From: Methylomicrobium sp. wino1
GTDB lineage: Bacteria > Pseudomonadota > Gammaproteobacteria > Methylococcales > Methylomonadaceae
NCBI RefSeq assembly: GCF_003932755.1
Contig: NZ_CP024202.1
Location: 992,001 to 1,056,000 of the forward strand
Reading direction: 5' to 3'
DNA: 64,000 nucleotides
Shown: positions 26,629-35,659 of the stretch, piece by piece
Layout: each line of letters starts with the position of its first letter
Position numbering within the stretch: the first letter of the stretch is position 1
Notes under the pieces: model-generated
Database searches by the model: none
The model's input: only the letters and a program-made list of their open reading frames with translations
What the model was told of the DNA's origin: nothing
Made by a program: the position numbers and the translations under genes

Positions 26629-27990
26629 TTAACCCAGCCAAACTTGCTGTGCATTGACAAATTCGTGCATGCCGTGCGGCCCCAGTTCGCGGCCTACTCC
26701 TGAGCGCTTGACGCCTCCGCTTGGTAGTCTGGGGTCGGTTTTGACGATGCCGTTGACCGCGACTTGACCGGTTTCCAATTGCCGAGCCAGCTTTTCGCCT
26801 CGCGACCGCTCCGTCCAGATGCTGGCGGCTAGACCATATTGACTGTCGTTGGCTAAGCGCATCGCTTCGTCTTGATCTTCGGCCTTGATAACGACGGCGA
26901 CCGGGCCGAAAGTCTCTTCTCGGGCGGCGGTCATATCGTTCGTGACGTCGGTCAGTAAAGTGACCGGATAAAAATAGCCCGGCTCCTCCGGTATCTCGCC
27001 GCCGAGTCGGCATTGCGCTCCGGCGGCAATCGTTTCTTGAACCTGGCGATGCAGGTTTAGCCGCAGGTCTTCTCGCGCCAAAGGGCCGATGTCTGTGCTT
27101 TCCTCATTCGGGTCGCCTAGTTTCAACTTGCTTAGACGTTCTTCAAGCCGTGTCACGAGTTCATCATGAATGCCGGCTTCGACAATGATGCGTTTGGCGG
27201 CGATACAAGATTGGCCTGCATTGATGATGCGCGACAGCGTAATTACATCGGCGGCTTTGTCCAGATCGGCATCGGCCAGTACAATGCAGGGGTCGGAACC
27301 GCCCAATTCCAGGACGACCGGTTTGATTTCAGCGCCGGCGATCGAGGCCACGACAGTGCCGGCTCTATCCGAACCGGTCAACGAGACGGCTTGTACGCGT
27401 GGATCGCGAATAACCGCTTCTACATCGGTGTTCGACAAGGGTAGATTTTGCAATAGACCGGCTGGGACTCCGCTCTGCTCAAATAGCCGCGCGATTGCTT
27501 CGGCGCAGGCCGGAACATGCGGATCGTGCTTCATCAGGCAGGTGTTTCCGGCCATCAATGCCGGGGCGCAAAAGCGAAAAGCCAGCCAAAATGGTGCGTT
27601 CCAAGGCAAAATGCCCAGTACAACGCCCAAAGGCAGATATTGCACATAGCTAAGACTGGCGTCAGATGCCAATGTATCTGGGGCAAGATAGCTCTCGCCA
27701 TGTTCGGCGTAATGGTCGGCGCAGAGCGCTGCCTTCATCACTTCGGCGCGGGCCTCCTTGATCGGTTTACCCATCTCCAGGGTCATCAGCGGCGCCAACG
27801 ATTCTACATCATCGCGTAAGCGCTGAGCGATGTTACGTAACACTTGCGCGCGTTGCGCAAAGGAGCTGTTTTTCCAATCGGCATAGGCTGTTTGCGCGCG
27901 ATCAAGCGCCGCATCGCGATCAGCGGCGTCTAGTTCCGGGCTTATGCCCAATGATTCGCCGTTGGATGGATTAATAACTTGTATGCTCAT
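26629..27990 (-). CDS. doeC: aspartate-semialdehyde dehydrogenase of ectoine degradation
   Basis: A 453-residue NAD(P)-dependent aldehyde dehydrogenase. The general base Glu228 (VLELGGSD) and nucleophile Cys262 (AGQSCIAAKR) are 34 residues apart, as in the family. By sequence alone it could be taken for a succinate-semialdehyde dehydrogenase; its place after doeB-doeD-doeA points to DoeC, which oxidises aspartate-4-semialdehyde to aspartate, the last step of ectoine breakdown. A gap of about 570 bp with a repeat separates it from doeA, so it may have its own promoter. Confidence 0.85.
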   Translation of the reverse strand: MSIQVINPSNGESLGISPELDAADRDAALDRAQTAYADWKNSSFAQRAQVLRNIAQRLRDDVESLAPLMTLEMGKPIKEARAEVMKAALCADHYAEHGESYLAPDTLASDASLSYVQYLPLGVVLGILPWNAPFWLAFRFCAPALMAGNTCLMKHDPHVPACAEAIARLFEQSGVPAGLLQNLPLSNTDVEAVIRDPRVQAVSLTGSDRAGTVVASIAGAEIKPVVLELGGSDPCIVLADADLDKAADVITLSRIINAGQSCIAAKRIIVEAGIHDELVTRLEERLSKLKLGDPNEESTDIGPLAREDLRLNLHRQVQETIAAGAQCRLGGEIPEEPGYFYPVTLLTDVTNDMTAAREETFGPVAVVIKAEDQDEAMRLANDSQYGLAASIWTERSRGEKLARQLETGQVAVNGIVKTDPRLPSGGVKRSGVGRELGPHGMHEFVNAQQVWLG

Positions 27991-28563
27991 TAGTTTCGTT
28001 CTCCGTTGAATAAGCTAAATTAGGAATAGCGTTACTCACCATCCCATGCTGTTGAGACCGTAAGTTAGTGAATTCATCATAAAAAATTTATTTACCATGA
28101 AGAGCATGCAGGAAATGAATAAAAAGTCTATTTACCTATAAAAAGCATTTTTGTCCACGAAACACACGAAAATCACGAAAACATTCAATTAGTTATACTT
28201 TTCAAGTTACTTACCCAGTGGGTGATTCAAGAGCTTTAAGTAACTGCATGATTACTTTCGTGTATTTCGTGGACTGATTGGCGAATTTAGGGTTAAGTCA
28301 ACAATCTAATTCTGCATGTAACTTCATGGTTATTTCATAATCTTGAATACTTTCACTGTTTCTGGAGCGTGGGAGCCATGAACAACCTTCCTTGTCTAAG
28401 CTCAGTGCCATTAAGTTAAGGACTTTTCCGTTCGCCCTGAGCCCTTCGGTTGCGCTCAGGAGAGCCTTGTCGAAGAGTGAATGGAAAAGACCGAGCCGAT
28501 AAGTTAAGCCGTCCATGGTTCGACAGGCTCACCACGAACGGATTAACTTAAAGACAGTGTTGC
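27991..28563. other. 573-bp region between doeA and doeC with a repeat
   Basis: AT-rich sequence at 28060-28300 includes a near-palindrome (CACGAAACACACGAAAATCACG and, further on, CTTTCGTGTATTTCGTGG). A family B-like repeat covers about 28400-28555. No gene was recognised. Confidence 0.5.
28400..28555. repeat. dispersed repeat family B, copy 2 (diverged)
   Basis: The core GAGCCCTTCGGTTGCGCTCAG matches the other copies, and the later TTCGACAGGCTCACCACGAAC matches their second block. The ends differ: TTAAGTTAAGGAC at the left faces its rough inverse GATTAACTTAAAG at the right. Confidence 0.6.
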
Positions 28564-29739
28564 CTAAGCCCCGTATTCGGGCTTTACGACAAAATCCTGA
28601 TCCAGCGTAAAAAAGGATTCGCAGCCATTTTCGGTCACGTAAAGCGTGTCCGATATGCCCATGGTTTTATCGCCTTCGACGCCCCACATCCACGGGATGA
28701 TGTGAAATGTCATGCCTTCTTCCAGCACCGTCGAAATGCCTTGTTTTAAGCTGATGATGTAACCTTCATCCCAGCTTGGCGGAAACGCGATGCCGATCGA
28801 ATAGCCCGAACGCGTAATCAGCCTGCCGCCGATGTCGTTGTCGGTGATGATCGCGCGCACCAGATTGTCGGCGTCCGAGACCGTCAGGCCGGGACGCATG
28901 ATTTCTTTCAGCCGTTGCAGCGCAAATTTCATTTTTTCCTGAGCCTTGTAGAATGTATCCGTCATATCGCCCAGAACGACGGTGCGCATCATCGCGGTAT
29001 GATAGCGCCGATAGCAGCCGCCGACTTCAAGGAAGACATGTTCACCAGGCTGCACGACTCGTCCTTCCCAAGTGGCGTGGCCGATCATCGTGCGTGGGCC
29101 GCTGGTGACATAAGGCATTACCGCGGGAGTCTCGCCGCCCGCTCGAAACATGCCGGCACTGATCGCGGCTCCGATTTCGTTTTCGGTCGCACCGGCAACG
29201 CAAGCCTCGAATCCGGCCATCATACCGGCTTCGGTCGCATGGGCGGCCTTGCGCATGATTTCGATTTCCACAGGTGATTTCGTGATGCGTCCTTGTTCGA
29301 CGATGCCGAAACAATCCAATAAACGCCCGTCGGTAAAGGTCGTATGAATCGAGTCTTGATGATAGGCCGGAAAGAAGTAGCTGTTGCGTTCGTAACCGAT
29401 ATGTTTGCCATTCAAGCCGAATTCTCGAAGCGATTCCACGAGCATTTGAATAGCGTCGCCGGTATCGGGATAAGGTCGCGTGATTTCCACCCAAGTCCGC
29501 GCGTAAACATTGGATTCCTCGAGTTTTCGAGTGATCATGAACGGCTCGTTGTCGAGCGGGATGACCAGGGCTTGAAAAAACGAATAGCCGGTTGTTTGAT
29601 AGTCGGTCAGATACATCAGGTTTTCCGGATCGCTGATTACGACCGCGTCGAGCAGCCGTTTTTGCATCCGCCCACGCAGTTCGTCGATTCGGCGTTGGTA
29701 TTCAGCGAACGGAAAAGTCATGTCGTCGCGTTCAATCAT
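28564..29739 (-). CDS. doeA: ectoine hydrolase
   Basis: A 391-residue M24 (creatinase/aminopeptidase-fold) protein starting MIERDDMTFPFAEYQ at ATG 29739, which overlaps the doeD stop by four bases. A longer upstream reading is rejected because it lies inside doeD. An N-terminal creatinase-like domain (about 1-140, with DPENLMYLTDYQTTGY) is followed by the pita-bread domain (GHATWEGRVVQPGEH, VFLEVGGCYRRYH, FHIIPWMWG). DoeA opens the ectoine ring to N-acetyl-diaminobutyrate. Several metal ligands of true aminopeptidases are replaced, as in other ectoine hydrolases. Confidence 0.9.
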   Translation of the reverse strand: MIERDDMTFPFAEYQRRIDELRGRMQKRLLDAVVISDPENLMYLTDYQTTGYSFFQALVIPLDNEPFMITRKLEESNVYARTWVEITRPYPDTGDAIQMLVESLREFGLNGKHIGYERNSYFFPAYHQDSIHTTFTDGRLLDCFGIVEQGRITKSPVEIEIMRKAAHATEAGMMAGFEACVAGATENEIGAAISAGMFRAGGETPAVMPYVTSGPRTMIGHATWEGRVVQPGEHVFLEVGGCYRRYHTAMMRTVVLGDMTDTFYKAQEKMKFALQRLKEIMRPGLTVSDADNLVRAIITDNDIGGRLITRSGYSIGIAFPPSWDEGYIISLKQGISTVLEEGMTFHIIPWMWGVEGDKTMGISDTLYVTENGCESFFTLDQDFVVKPEYGA

Positions 29740-31013
29740 AAGGCCTCCAAAGCATCCGCTAAGACGCCCGAGAAAATCGTTAAACCTTCGACTAGATCGG
29801 CTTCCGGAATCGTTAGCGGCGGAATCATTTTGATGACCTTGCCGCCCGTTCCGCAGGCGCTGAGTAGCAGTCCGCGTTCGAAGCAAAGATTGACGATGTT
29901 TTTAGCCAAGGCGCCGTCGGCGATGTCGAGTCCTTGCAGCATGCCTTTGCCGCGCACTTGAAACCGCCCTTGACCGAAGCGCTCCGCCAAGTCTTCGAGA
30001 TGCTGCTGTATCTTAGTGCCTTTGAGCGTGACATCGTTCATCAATGCGTCATCGTCGAAATAGGACAGCGCGACTTTGCCCGCGACGAAGGAGAGGCCTT
30101 GGCCGCGGAAAGTGCCGGTATGTTCGCCCGGTTGCCAATGCTTGTCGTGTTCCGGCTTGACCAAATTCATCGCCAGCGGCGTGCCGAAGCCGCCGATGCC
30201 TTTGGCTAACGTGATAATGTCCGGTTCCAAATCCATGCCGTCAAAACTGAAATATTGACCGGTGCGCCCGCAACCTGCCTGGATGTCGTCAAAAATCAAT
30301 AGCGCGCCCAGATCATGCGCCAGTTTTTGCACGGCGTGCAACCATTCCCGACTGGCTACATTGACGCCGCCTTCGGCTTGAATCGGTTCGACTAAAAACG
30401 CCGCCGGCGGTTCCAGGCCGCTCGACGAATCGGAAAATTGCGCGCGCAACTGGTCGATAGTTTCCAGGCCGCAGCCTAATTGGCAACCGATACAAGGCTT
30501 TTCGCAGCCGAAGGGTTCATGACGAACATATTCCAGGGGTACGCCTGCGGCATTGCGGAAATATTGGTTTGCCGTGCAGGCCAGCGAGCCCAGCGTCATG
30601 CCGTGAAAACCGTGATTGAACGCAATGATCGTACGGCGCCCGGTGACCTTGCGCGCCAATTTCAGCGCGGTTTCGACCGCATTAGTTCCGGTCGGTCCCA
30701 TGAATTGCATTTTGTAATTCATGTTTCGCGGTTTTAGCACGGAATTGGCGAAGGCTTCGATAAAATCGCGTTTCGCCGTGGTGTAGGTGTCCAGACTGTG
30801 GGCTACGCCATCCGCCTCGATAAAATCGATCAAGGCTTTTTTCATCAACGGGTTGTTGTGGCCGAAATTGAGTACACCGGCGCCTGCGAAGAAGTCGATA
30901 TAGGATTTTCCCGACTCATCCACTTGACGGGCATTGGAGGCCGATTTGAAAACGGTCGGATACACACGGCAGTAGCCGCGAATTTCGGATTCCCATTGTT
31001 CAAAGACTTTCAT
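29736..31013 (-). CDS. doeD: diaminobutyrate-2-oxoglutarate aminotransferase
   Basis: A 425-residue class III PLP-dependent aminotransferase of the EctB/DoeD kind. The PLP lysine is Lys271 in TLAKGIGGFG, with the cofactor aspartate in LLIFDDIQAGCGRTG. In ectoine breakdown it converts L-2,4-diaminobutyrate to aspartate-4-semialdehyde. EctB, in ectoine synthesis, catalyses the reverse; the surrounding doe genes and absence of ectA and ectC support DoeD. It is translationally coupled to doeA. Confidence 0.9.
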   Translation of the reverse strand: MKVFEQWESEIRGYCRVYPTVFKSASNARQVDESGKSYIDFFAGAGVLNFGHNNPLMKKALIDFIEADGVAHSLDTYTTAKRDFIEAFANSVLKPRNMNYKMQFMGPTGTNAVETALKLARKVTGRRTIIAFNHGFHGMTLGSLACTANQYFRNAAGVPLEYVRHEPFGCEKPCIGCQLGCGLETIDQLRAQFSDSSSGLEPPAAFLVEPIQAEGGVNVASREWLHAVQKLAHDLGALLIFDDIQAGCGRTGQYFSFDGMDLEPDIITLAKGIGGFGTPLAMNLVKPEHDKHWQPGEHTGTFRGQGLSFVAGKVALSYFDDDALMNDVTLKGTKIQQHLEDLAERFGQGRFQVRGKGMLQGLDIADGALAKNIVNLCFERGLLLSACGTGGKVIKMIPPLTIPEADLVEGLTIFSGVLADALEAL

Positions 31014-31150
31014 GAATACTCTCCTTACGGTTGACAGGGCAACAAATCGCCCGATTAATGCTTATTCGGCAATATTGTTGCCGGATAACGCTATTATTGA
31101 CTGCGGGCCGCTTTGGGGATACTGACTATGCGTGAGCTGTGGCGTCAGTT

Positions 31151-32317
31151 CTAGCCGTTCGGCACGGGCGCGCCGGCCAGTCGTGCATAAATACGCGCGA
31201 CTCGATCGATCAAGGCGTCATTGAAATCATATTCGGGGCTGTGGCAGGAGCGCTGATGCGCCGCTATGCCGTCATCGGAACCGATTAACGCGAAAGCGCC
31301 CGGAATCGCGTTCAAGTAATAACTGAAATCTTCCGATGCCATGATTGGAAGCGACGTATTTTGGGTGAGTCCGTCGCGCCCCGTTTCATGCAGCAATGTT
31401 TGGCGATAAAAAGCGGCAGGTTCGGGGTGGTTGATCGTCGCGCCATATCTAGGGTGTACCATAACGGTGCAGTCGACTCCATAAGCGGTCGCGGTAGCGG
31501 TTGAAATGTCCTGAATGCATTGCGTCAATCGGTCGCGTGTGAATTCGTGGGCAATGCGGAAGCTGCCGCCGATCAGAGCCTTGTCGGGAATCACGGTGGG
31601 CGAGCTGTAGGCTTCGATCGAGGTGACACTCAGTACGGCGGCTTCCTGAGGCGGCAGCCGACGCGATAGCGTCTGTTGTAGGGCCATGACGATAGCCGCC
31701 GCCGCAATTACCGGGTCACGGCAAGCTTCCGGTTGACTCGCATGACCGCCTTGTCCGTGTACTTCGATTTCAAAGGTTCCGTTACCTGCCATGACCGTGC
31801 CGTCGGGACAGACTGCCTGACCGAATGGAATCGCCGGCCAATTGTGCCATCCGAATATGACGTCGACACCTTCGAGCGCGCCGTCTTCGAGCATGCGTTT
31901 AGCGCCATGACCGCCTTCTTCGGCCGGTTGAAACAACAGGCTTACCGGACCCGGCAAGCGGTCTTCGTGGGTTTTGAGCCAGTGTGCGGCCGCGATCAGC
32001 GTGGCCGTGTGGCCGTCATGTCCGCAGGCATGCATGCAGCCTGCCGTTTGCGAGGACCAAGCCATACCACTGTTTTCATGGATCGGAAGTGCGTCGATGT
32101 CGGCACGCAAGGCGATGTGACGACCGCTTTTATTACGCGCCAATCGGGCCACGGTGCCGGTGTCGGCGCAGACGCGCCAAGCGATGCCTAAACGGGCAAG
32201 TTCATTGCGAATTCGCTTCGCGGTTTCCTGCTCATGCCAGCTTAGTTCAGGTTTTTGATGCAGCGTATGGCGAAATGCCACTGCGTCTTGAATCAGCTGA
32301 TCCCATTGTACGGCCAT
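31151..32317 (-). CDS. doeB: N-acetyl-diaminobutyrate deacetylase, M20 family
   Basis: A 388-residue M20 amidohydrolase. The metal-binding run MHACGHDGH (residues 95-103) and catalytic glutamate in FQPAEEGG (about 133-134) are intact; IMASEDFSYY supplies the C-terminal metal ligands. It probably deacetylates N-acetyl-L-2,4-diaminobutyrate between DoeA and DoeD. Some bacteria use an aspartoacylase-like DoeB for this step; the M20 form here is the DoeB2 type. It is the first gene of the doeBDAC set. Confidence 0.83.
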   Translation of the reverse strand: MAVQWDQLIQDAVAFRHTLHQKPELSWHEQETAKRIRNELARLGIAWRVCADTGTVARLARNKSGRHIALRADIDALPIHENSGMAWSSQTAGCMHACGHDGHTATLIAAAHWLKTHEDRLPGPVSLLFQPAEEGGHGAKRMLEDGALEGVDVIFGWHNWPAIPFGQAVCPDGTVMAGNGTFEIEVHGQGGHASQPEACRDPVIAAAAIVMALQQTLSRRLPPQEAAVLSVTSIEAYSSPTVIPDKALIGGSFRIAHEFTRDRLTQCIQDISTATATAYGVDCTVMVHPRYGATINHPEPAAFYRQTLLHETGRDGLTQNTSLPIMASEDFSYYLNAIPGAFALIGSDDGIAAHQRSCHSPEYDFNDALIDRVARIYARLAGAPVPNG

Positions 32318-32372
32318 ATTTCAATACTCCTGTTTGGGCTTCCGGATTGCCTAGGACGCTAAAGATTGCTAT

Positions 32373-32444
32373 TACCTATACAAGAAAACAGCAGACTCGC
32401 ATCACAGGTCGATCATAGGTAGCCTGAATGGACTATAGGTATAC
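32373..32444. promoter_or_regulatory. possible operator upstream of doeB
   Basis: TACCTATA at 32373, ATAGGT at 32415 and TATAGGTATAC at 32434 place one inverted and two direct copies of a six-base motif about 55-125 bp before the doeB start. This spacing could suit a regulator such as the MocR/GntR-type EnuR known for ectoine catabolism elsewhere. No regulator gene is adjacent, so this is only a suggestion. Confidence 0.3.
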
Positions 32445-32547
32445 ACCATACCCTTTTTGACTAATCAGAACAAAAAGAAAGGGTAAAAAGTGGGTTTTTT
32501 GGAGTATAAAATTAAGGAAAAAAGGCAGGATGTTTAAATTTACAGCT

Positions 32548-32705
32548 TAATCCTAAAAAGAACAGGTGAATGATTCAAACTACCTTTCGCCCTGAGCCCT
32601 TCGGCTGCGCTCAGGAGAACCTTGACGGAGAGTGAGTGGGAGTTTCAGGCTTCAGCAAGCCGGCGAAAGTGTTGTAGGCCCTCACCAACGCTTCGCACTT
32701 TCATT
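32548..32705. repeat. dispersed repeat family B, copy 3
   Basis: The left end AATCCTAAAAAGAACAGGTG and core GAGCCCTTCGGCTGCGCTC match the copy at 8524. The right part is degraded and lacks the inverse end. Confidence 0.6.
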
Positions 32706-32770
32706 AACTGGGCGATTGCCAGACTTTCATGAGGTTATACCCATCGCTTTTATCAAGCTTTGGCGTAAGA

Positions 32771-32930
32771 TATATCTTTCGCAGTTCAAATTTCTGCAGT
32801 GCCAGAGGAGGCGCCTGGGTGTCCGATAAAGGCTTTGCCAGCATGGAGCTGGCTAGAGCCTAAATGGGGGTATTCACGGCGTCCTTTAGCGGACACCCAG
32901 GCGCCGAATTTTGATCTACGACGGGTATAT
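32771..32930. repeat. dispersed repeat family A, copy 2
   Basis: ATATCTTTCGCAGTTCAAA at the left, the internal hairpin AGGCTTTGCCAGCATGGAGC, and the right end CCGAATTTTGATCTACG match copy 1, without the nested 65-bp element. Confidence 0.7.
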
Positions 32931-32940
32931 ATCGGTAACT

Positions 32941-33297
32941 TTAATTATGACCCAGCGGATGCAGGCAGGTTTTTAAACATAGTTCGCGAATACAACGATG
33001 CGATGCTTGATCCAGGCAATGAAAATCAGCCGCACAGAGTTGCCGGTTTGCTAGAAGTAACTGAATTTTCTCCGGATCGATCTCGATGCGTATCGGGCAT
33101 GGTTTGTCATAGAAATCCGACTTTTCTTGCATTAGGTTATTTGCCGTGAAAGAAGCTTTCTGTCGTCGGAAACGAATTGCCGACATTTTTGCAAGCAACC
33201 AGCGGCCTTGTGCGATTTGAGAATAAAATAATGCCAGCAATTGTTTGATGGCTAATTCAACAGATAGCGATAGTGGATTTAATTTTAAAACGTTCAT
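32941..33297 (-). CDS. hypothetical small cysteine-rich protein behind a Fur-like box
   Basis: A 118-residue protein starting MNVLKLNPLSLSVELAIKQ. It is basic in the middle (KMSAIRFRRQKASF) and has six cysteines in the C-terminal half (CPIR, QLC, HC, RC, LC, TC). I do not recognise the family. It is divergent from the TonB operon, and a Fur-box-like site lies about 55 bp before its start, so a role in iron handling is plausible but unproven. Confidence 0.6.
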   Translation of the reverse strand: MNVLKLNPLSLSVELAIKQLLALFYSQIAQGRWLLAKMSAIRFRRQKASFTANNLMQEKSDFYDKPCPIRIEIDPEKIQLLLANRQLCAADFHCLDQASHRCIRELCLKTCLHPLGHN

Positions 33298-33352
33298 AGG
33301 TGGCTTTATGTGGTGGTTTCCGGGAAGTAATGAGCTTTTTCCATAATAGTAA

Positions 33353-33367
33353 TGAGAATGATTGCTA
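33353..33367. promoter_or_regulatory. Fur-box-like site between the small gene and the TonB operon
   Basis: TGAGAATGATTGCTA fits the 7-1-7 Fur inverted-repeat model (tgAtAATnATTaTcA) at most positions. It lies between two divergent transcription units, one of which encodes a TonB energy system, a classic Fur target. It is about 190 bp from the TonB-operon start. Confidence 0.5.
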
Positions 33368-33560
33368 TTTACAAATAAATTATTTAACTCTGTTAATCCT
33401 GCTCGATAGTACTTGTGGCATAGCCTAACAATAGATAGTTGATTCTTCGGGAAGATAGAAATAAACCGTAATTTACTTCATGAAATAGCTAAATGACTCT
33501 TGTTTGCATTTACAACTGTGATAAAGTTACTTTCGTTTTAACGTTATTCGGATTTAATTT

Positions 33561-34334
33561 ATGTTTTTAACGCGCCGATTTCCCAAGGCTCTGGCCGGCG
33601 TTACCGTGTTTTTTTTGTCAGCCGGCGCTTATTCGGACTCTTTGAATCAAGCGATCGACACCGGTCTGGCGACCAATAAAGCAGCCGTCGATTCGCAAAA
33701 AACCATCGACCGGCTCAGCGATCAAACTCAAAAAATGCTCGAGGAATACCGCACAGCAAGCCGTCATGCGGATACCTTAAAGACCTACAACAAACATCTA
33801 AAAGATTTGCTTGCTTCTCAGCAACAGGAGAAAGCCTCTCTCGCACGGCAGCTAGACCGGATTGAGGAGACGCAACGCGAAATCGTGCCGTTGATTCTGC
33901 GCATGCTCGACAGTCTCGAGCAATTCATCGCTTTGGATGTGCCGTTTTTGCCTGAAGAGCGTCAGGAGCGCTTGAGTCAGTTGAAGGATATGATCAATCG
34001 CGCCGACGTCACCCCTGCCGAAAAATTTCGCCGCATCATCGAGGCGTTTCAAGTTGAAAATGAATACGGCAATACCATCGAAGCCTATCGGGCCGATCTC
34101 GAATTGGGCGGAACTGTCAGTTCGGTCGATTTTTTGCGCTTGGGCCGTGTCGCGTTGTATTTTCAACGTCTCGACGGTAGTGAAACCGGTTACTGGAATA
34201 AAGAGACGCAATCTTGGGAAACCTTACCTTCAAGCTATCGCAATGCGATACGCGACGGGCTAAGAATCGCTCGTAAGGAAGCAGCGCCCGATTTATTGAC
34301 GTTACCGCTGCCGGCGCCGGAGGCAAGCCAATGA
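33561..34334 (+). CDS. DUF3450 periplasmic protein, first gene of TonB operon
   Basis: A 257-residue protein with an N-terminal signal peptide (cleaved near SAGAYS) and a coiled coil at about residues 40-115. The LEQFIALDVPFLPEERQER block and the C-terminal SVDFLRLGRVALYFQ and TGYWN match DUF3450. Such proteins regularly precede TtpC-ExbB-ExbD-TonB genes and are thought to work in the periplasm with the TonB complex. The stop overlaps the next start (ATGA). Confidence 0.85.
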   Translation: MFLTRRFPKALAGVTVFFLSAGAYSDSLNQAIDTGLATNKAAVDSQKTIDRLSDQTQKMLEEYRTASRHADTLKTYNKHLKDLLASQQQEKASLARQLDRIEETQREIVPLILRMLDSLEQFIALDVPFLPEERQERLSQLKDMINRADVTPAEKFRRIIEAFQVENEYGNTIEAYRADLELGGTVSSVDFLRLGRVALYFQRLDGSETGYWNKETQSWETLPSSYRNAIRDGLRIARKEAAPDLLTLPLPAPEASQ

Positions 34335-35659
34335 GATTAATGATTTTACTGCTGGCCGGATTGTTATTGTCCGGCAATGCGTTAGCCGACCGTCTTTCGC
34401 TCGATCAATTACTGAAAGAAATTCAAAAATCCCAAGGCATCGATGGCAAAATCAATCGCGAACGCGAGGCCCGGTTCGTTGCCGATCATGCCAAGCAGCA
34501 GGAATTGCTGCAGTTGGCTCAAAACGAATTGGCGGCTCAAGAACGTTTGAGCAAGCAATTGAAGGATCAAATGGAGGCGAACGAGCAAGAGCTCGATCGT
34601 TTGCAAACCGATCTCGATAACCGTAGCGGTATCTTGCGCGAATTGACCGGCGTCGCGAAACAAGCTGCCGGCGATTTGAAAGTCGATCTGGAAAACTCGA
34701 TCGTTTCGGCGCAGTTTCCGGAACGTTCCGGAAAATTGGCCGCGATGACGCAAAGCAAGGCATTGCCAACCTTGGAGGAGCTCGAGTCGCTTTGGTTCTA
34801 TCTGCTTCAGGAAATGACCGAATCCGGTAAAGTTGTTAAATTCGGCAGCGATATTTTGACGGCTTCGGGCGAGCCGCGCCAGGCCGAAATCGTGCGCATC
34901 GGCACTTTCAATGCGATTGCCGACGGGCAGTATCTCCGCTATTTATCAGAAACCGGAAAATTGGCCGAATTGGCACGGCAACCGGGCGGCAATTATAACA
35001 GTCTTGCCGAAAAGTTTGCCTCGGCTTCGTCCGGAACCGCCGATTTGGGCGTCGATCCCACGCGCGGAGTGATTTTAAGCATGCTCATCCAAGCGCCCGA
35101 TTCTATTGAACGAATTCAACAAGGCGGTGGGATCGGCTACATTATCTTGCTGTTGGGCGGCTTCGGTCTGATTTACGGACTGTATCGTTTGTTGATGTTG
35201 ACGCAAACTCATAAGCGGGTTAGCGAGCAAATTTCCTCGACAGAAGTTTCCGAAGCCAATCCTCTAGGCCGTATCATTGCTGCGGTCGAAGAAAATCAGA
35301 CACAAAATACCGAAACGCTGGAATTGATTCTCGACGAAGCGATTACCCGCGAGGTGCCGGTCTTGGAAAAAGGGTTGTCGATGATCAAACTATTGGCTGC
35401 CGTCGCACCGCTGTTGGGCTTGCTTGGTACCGTTACCGGCATGATAGCGACCTTCCAATCGATTAGTCTGTTCGGTACCGGCGATCCGAAATTGATGGCG
35501 AGCGGCATCTCACAAGCCTTGGTGACGACGATGCTGGGTTTGTGCGCAGCCGTTCCGTTACTGTTTTTGCATAGTCTATTGGCTTACCGTAGCCGTGCGC
35601 TGATTCAAATTCTCGATGAACAAAGCGCCGGTATCATCAGTCGCCGGGCCGGAAAGTAA
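34331..35659 (+). CDS. TtpC-type MotA/TolQ/ExbB-family proton channel protein
   Basis: A 442-residue protein longer than ExbB. It has a signal peptide (residues 1-19, MRLMILLLAGLLLSGNALA), a periplasmic coiled coil (about 40-130), then three membrane helices (about 258-280, 355-377 and 395-418). The ExbB signature PLLGLLGTVTGMIATF is in the second helix. Large ExbB relatives with a periplasmic domain are called TtpC in the Vibrio TonB2 system and are needed with ExbB, ExbD and TonB. It overlaps the next gene at TAATG. Confidence 0.87.
   Translation: MRLMILLLAGLLLSGNALADRLSLDQLLKEIQKSQGIDGKINREREARFVADHAKQQELLQLAQNELAAQERLSKQLKDQMEANEQELDRLQTDLDNRSGILRELTGVAKQAAGDLKVDLENSIVSAQFPERSGKLAAMTQSKALPTLEELESLWFYLLQEMTESGKVVKFGSDILTASGEPRQAEIVRIGTFNAIADGQYLRYLSETGKLAELARQPGGNYNSLAEKFASASSGTADLGVDPTRGVILSMLIQAPDSIERIQQGGGIGYIILLLGGFGLIYGLYRLLMLTQTHKRVSEQISSTEVSEANPLGRIIAAVEENQTQNTETLELILDEAITREVPVLEKGLSMIKLLAAVAPLLGLLGTVTGMIATFQSISLFGTGDPKLMASGISQALVTTMLGLCAAVPLLFLHSLLAYRSRALIQILDEQSAGIISRRAGK

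Larger units (their letters stand above)
32318..32940. other. doe upstream region and two dispersed repeats
   Basis: Bases 32318-32545 probably contain the doeB promoter and include a repeated ACCTAT/ATAGGT motif (see separate entry). Family B and family A repeats fill 32548-32930. No gene was recognised. Confidence 0.5.

Noticed and set aside
29740-29886. Longer N-terminus for the ectoine hydrolase
   Set aside because: The extension lies inside doeD and is low in hydrophobic residues; the ATGA overlap at 29736-29739 is the natural start.
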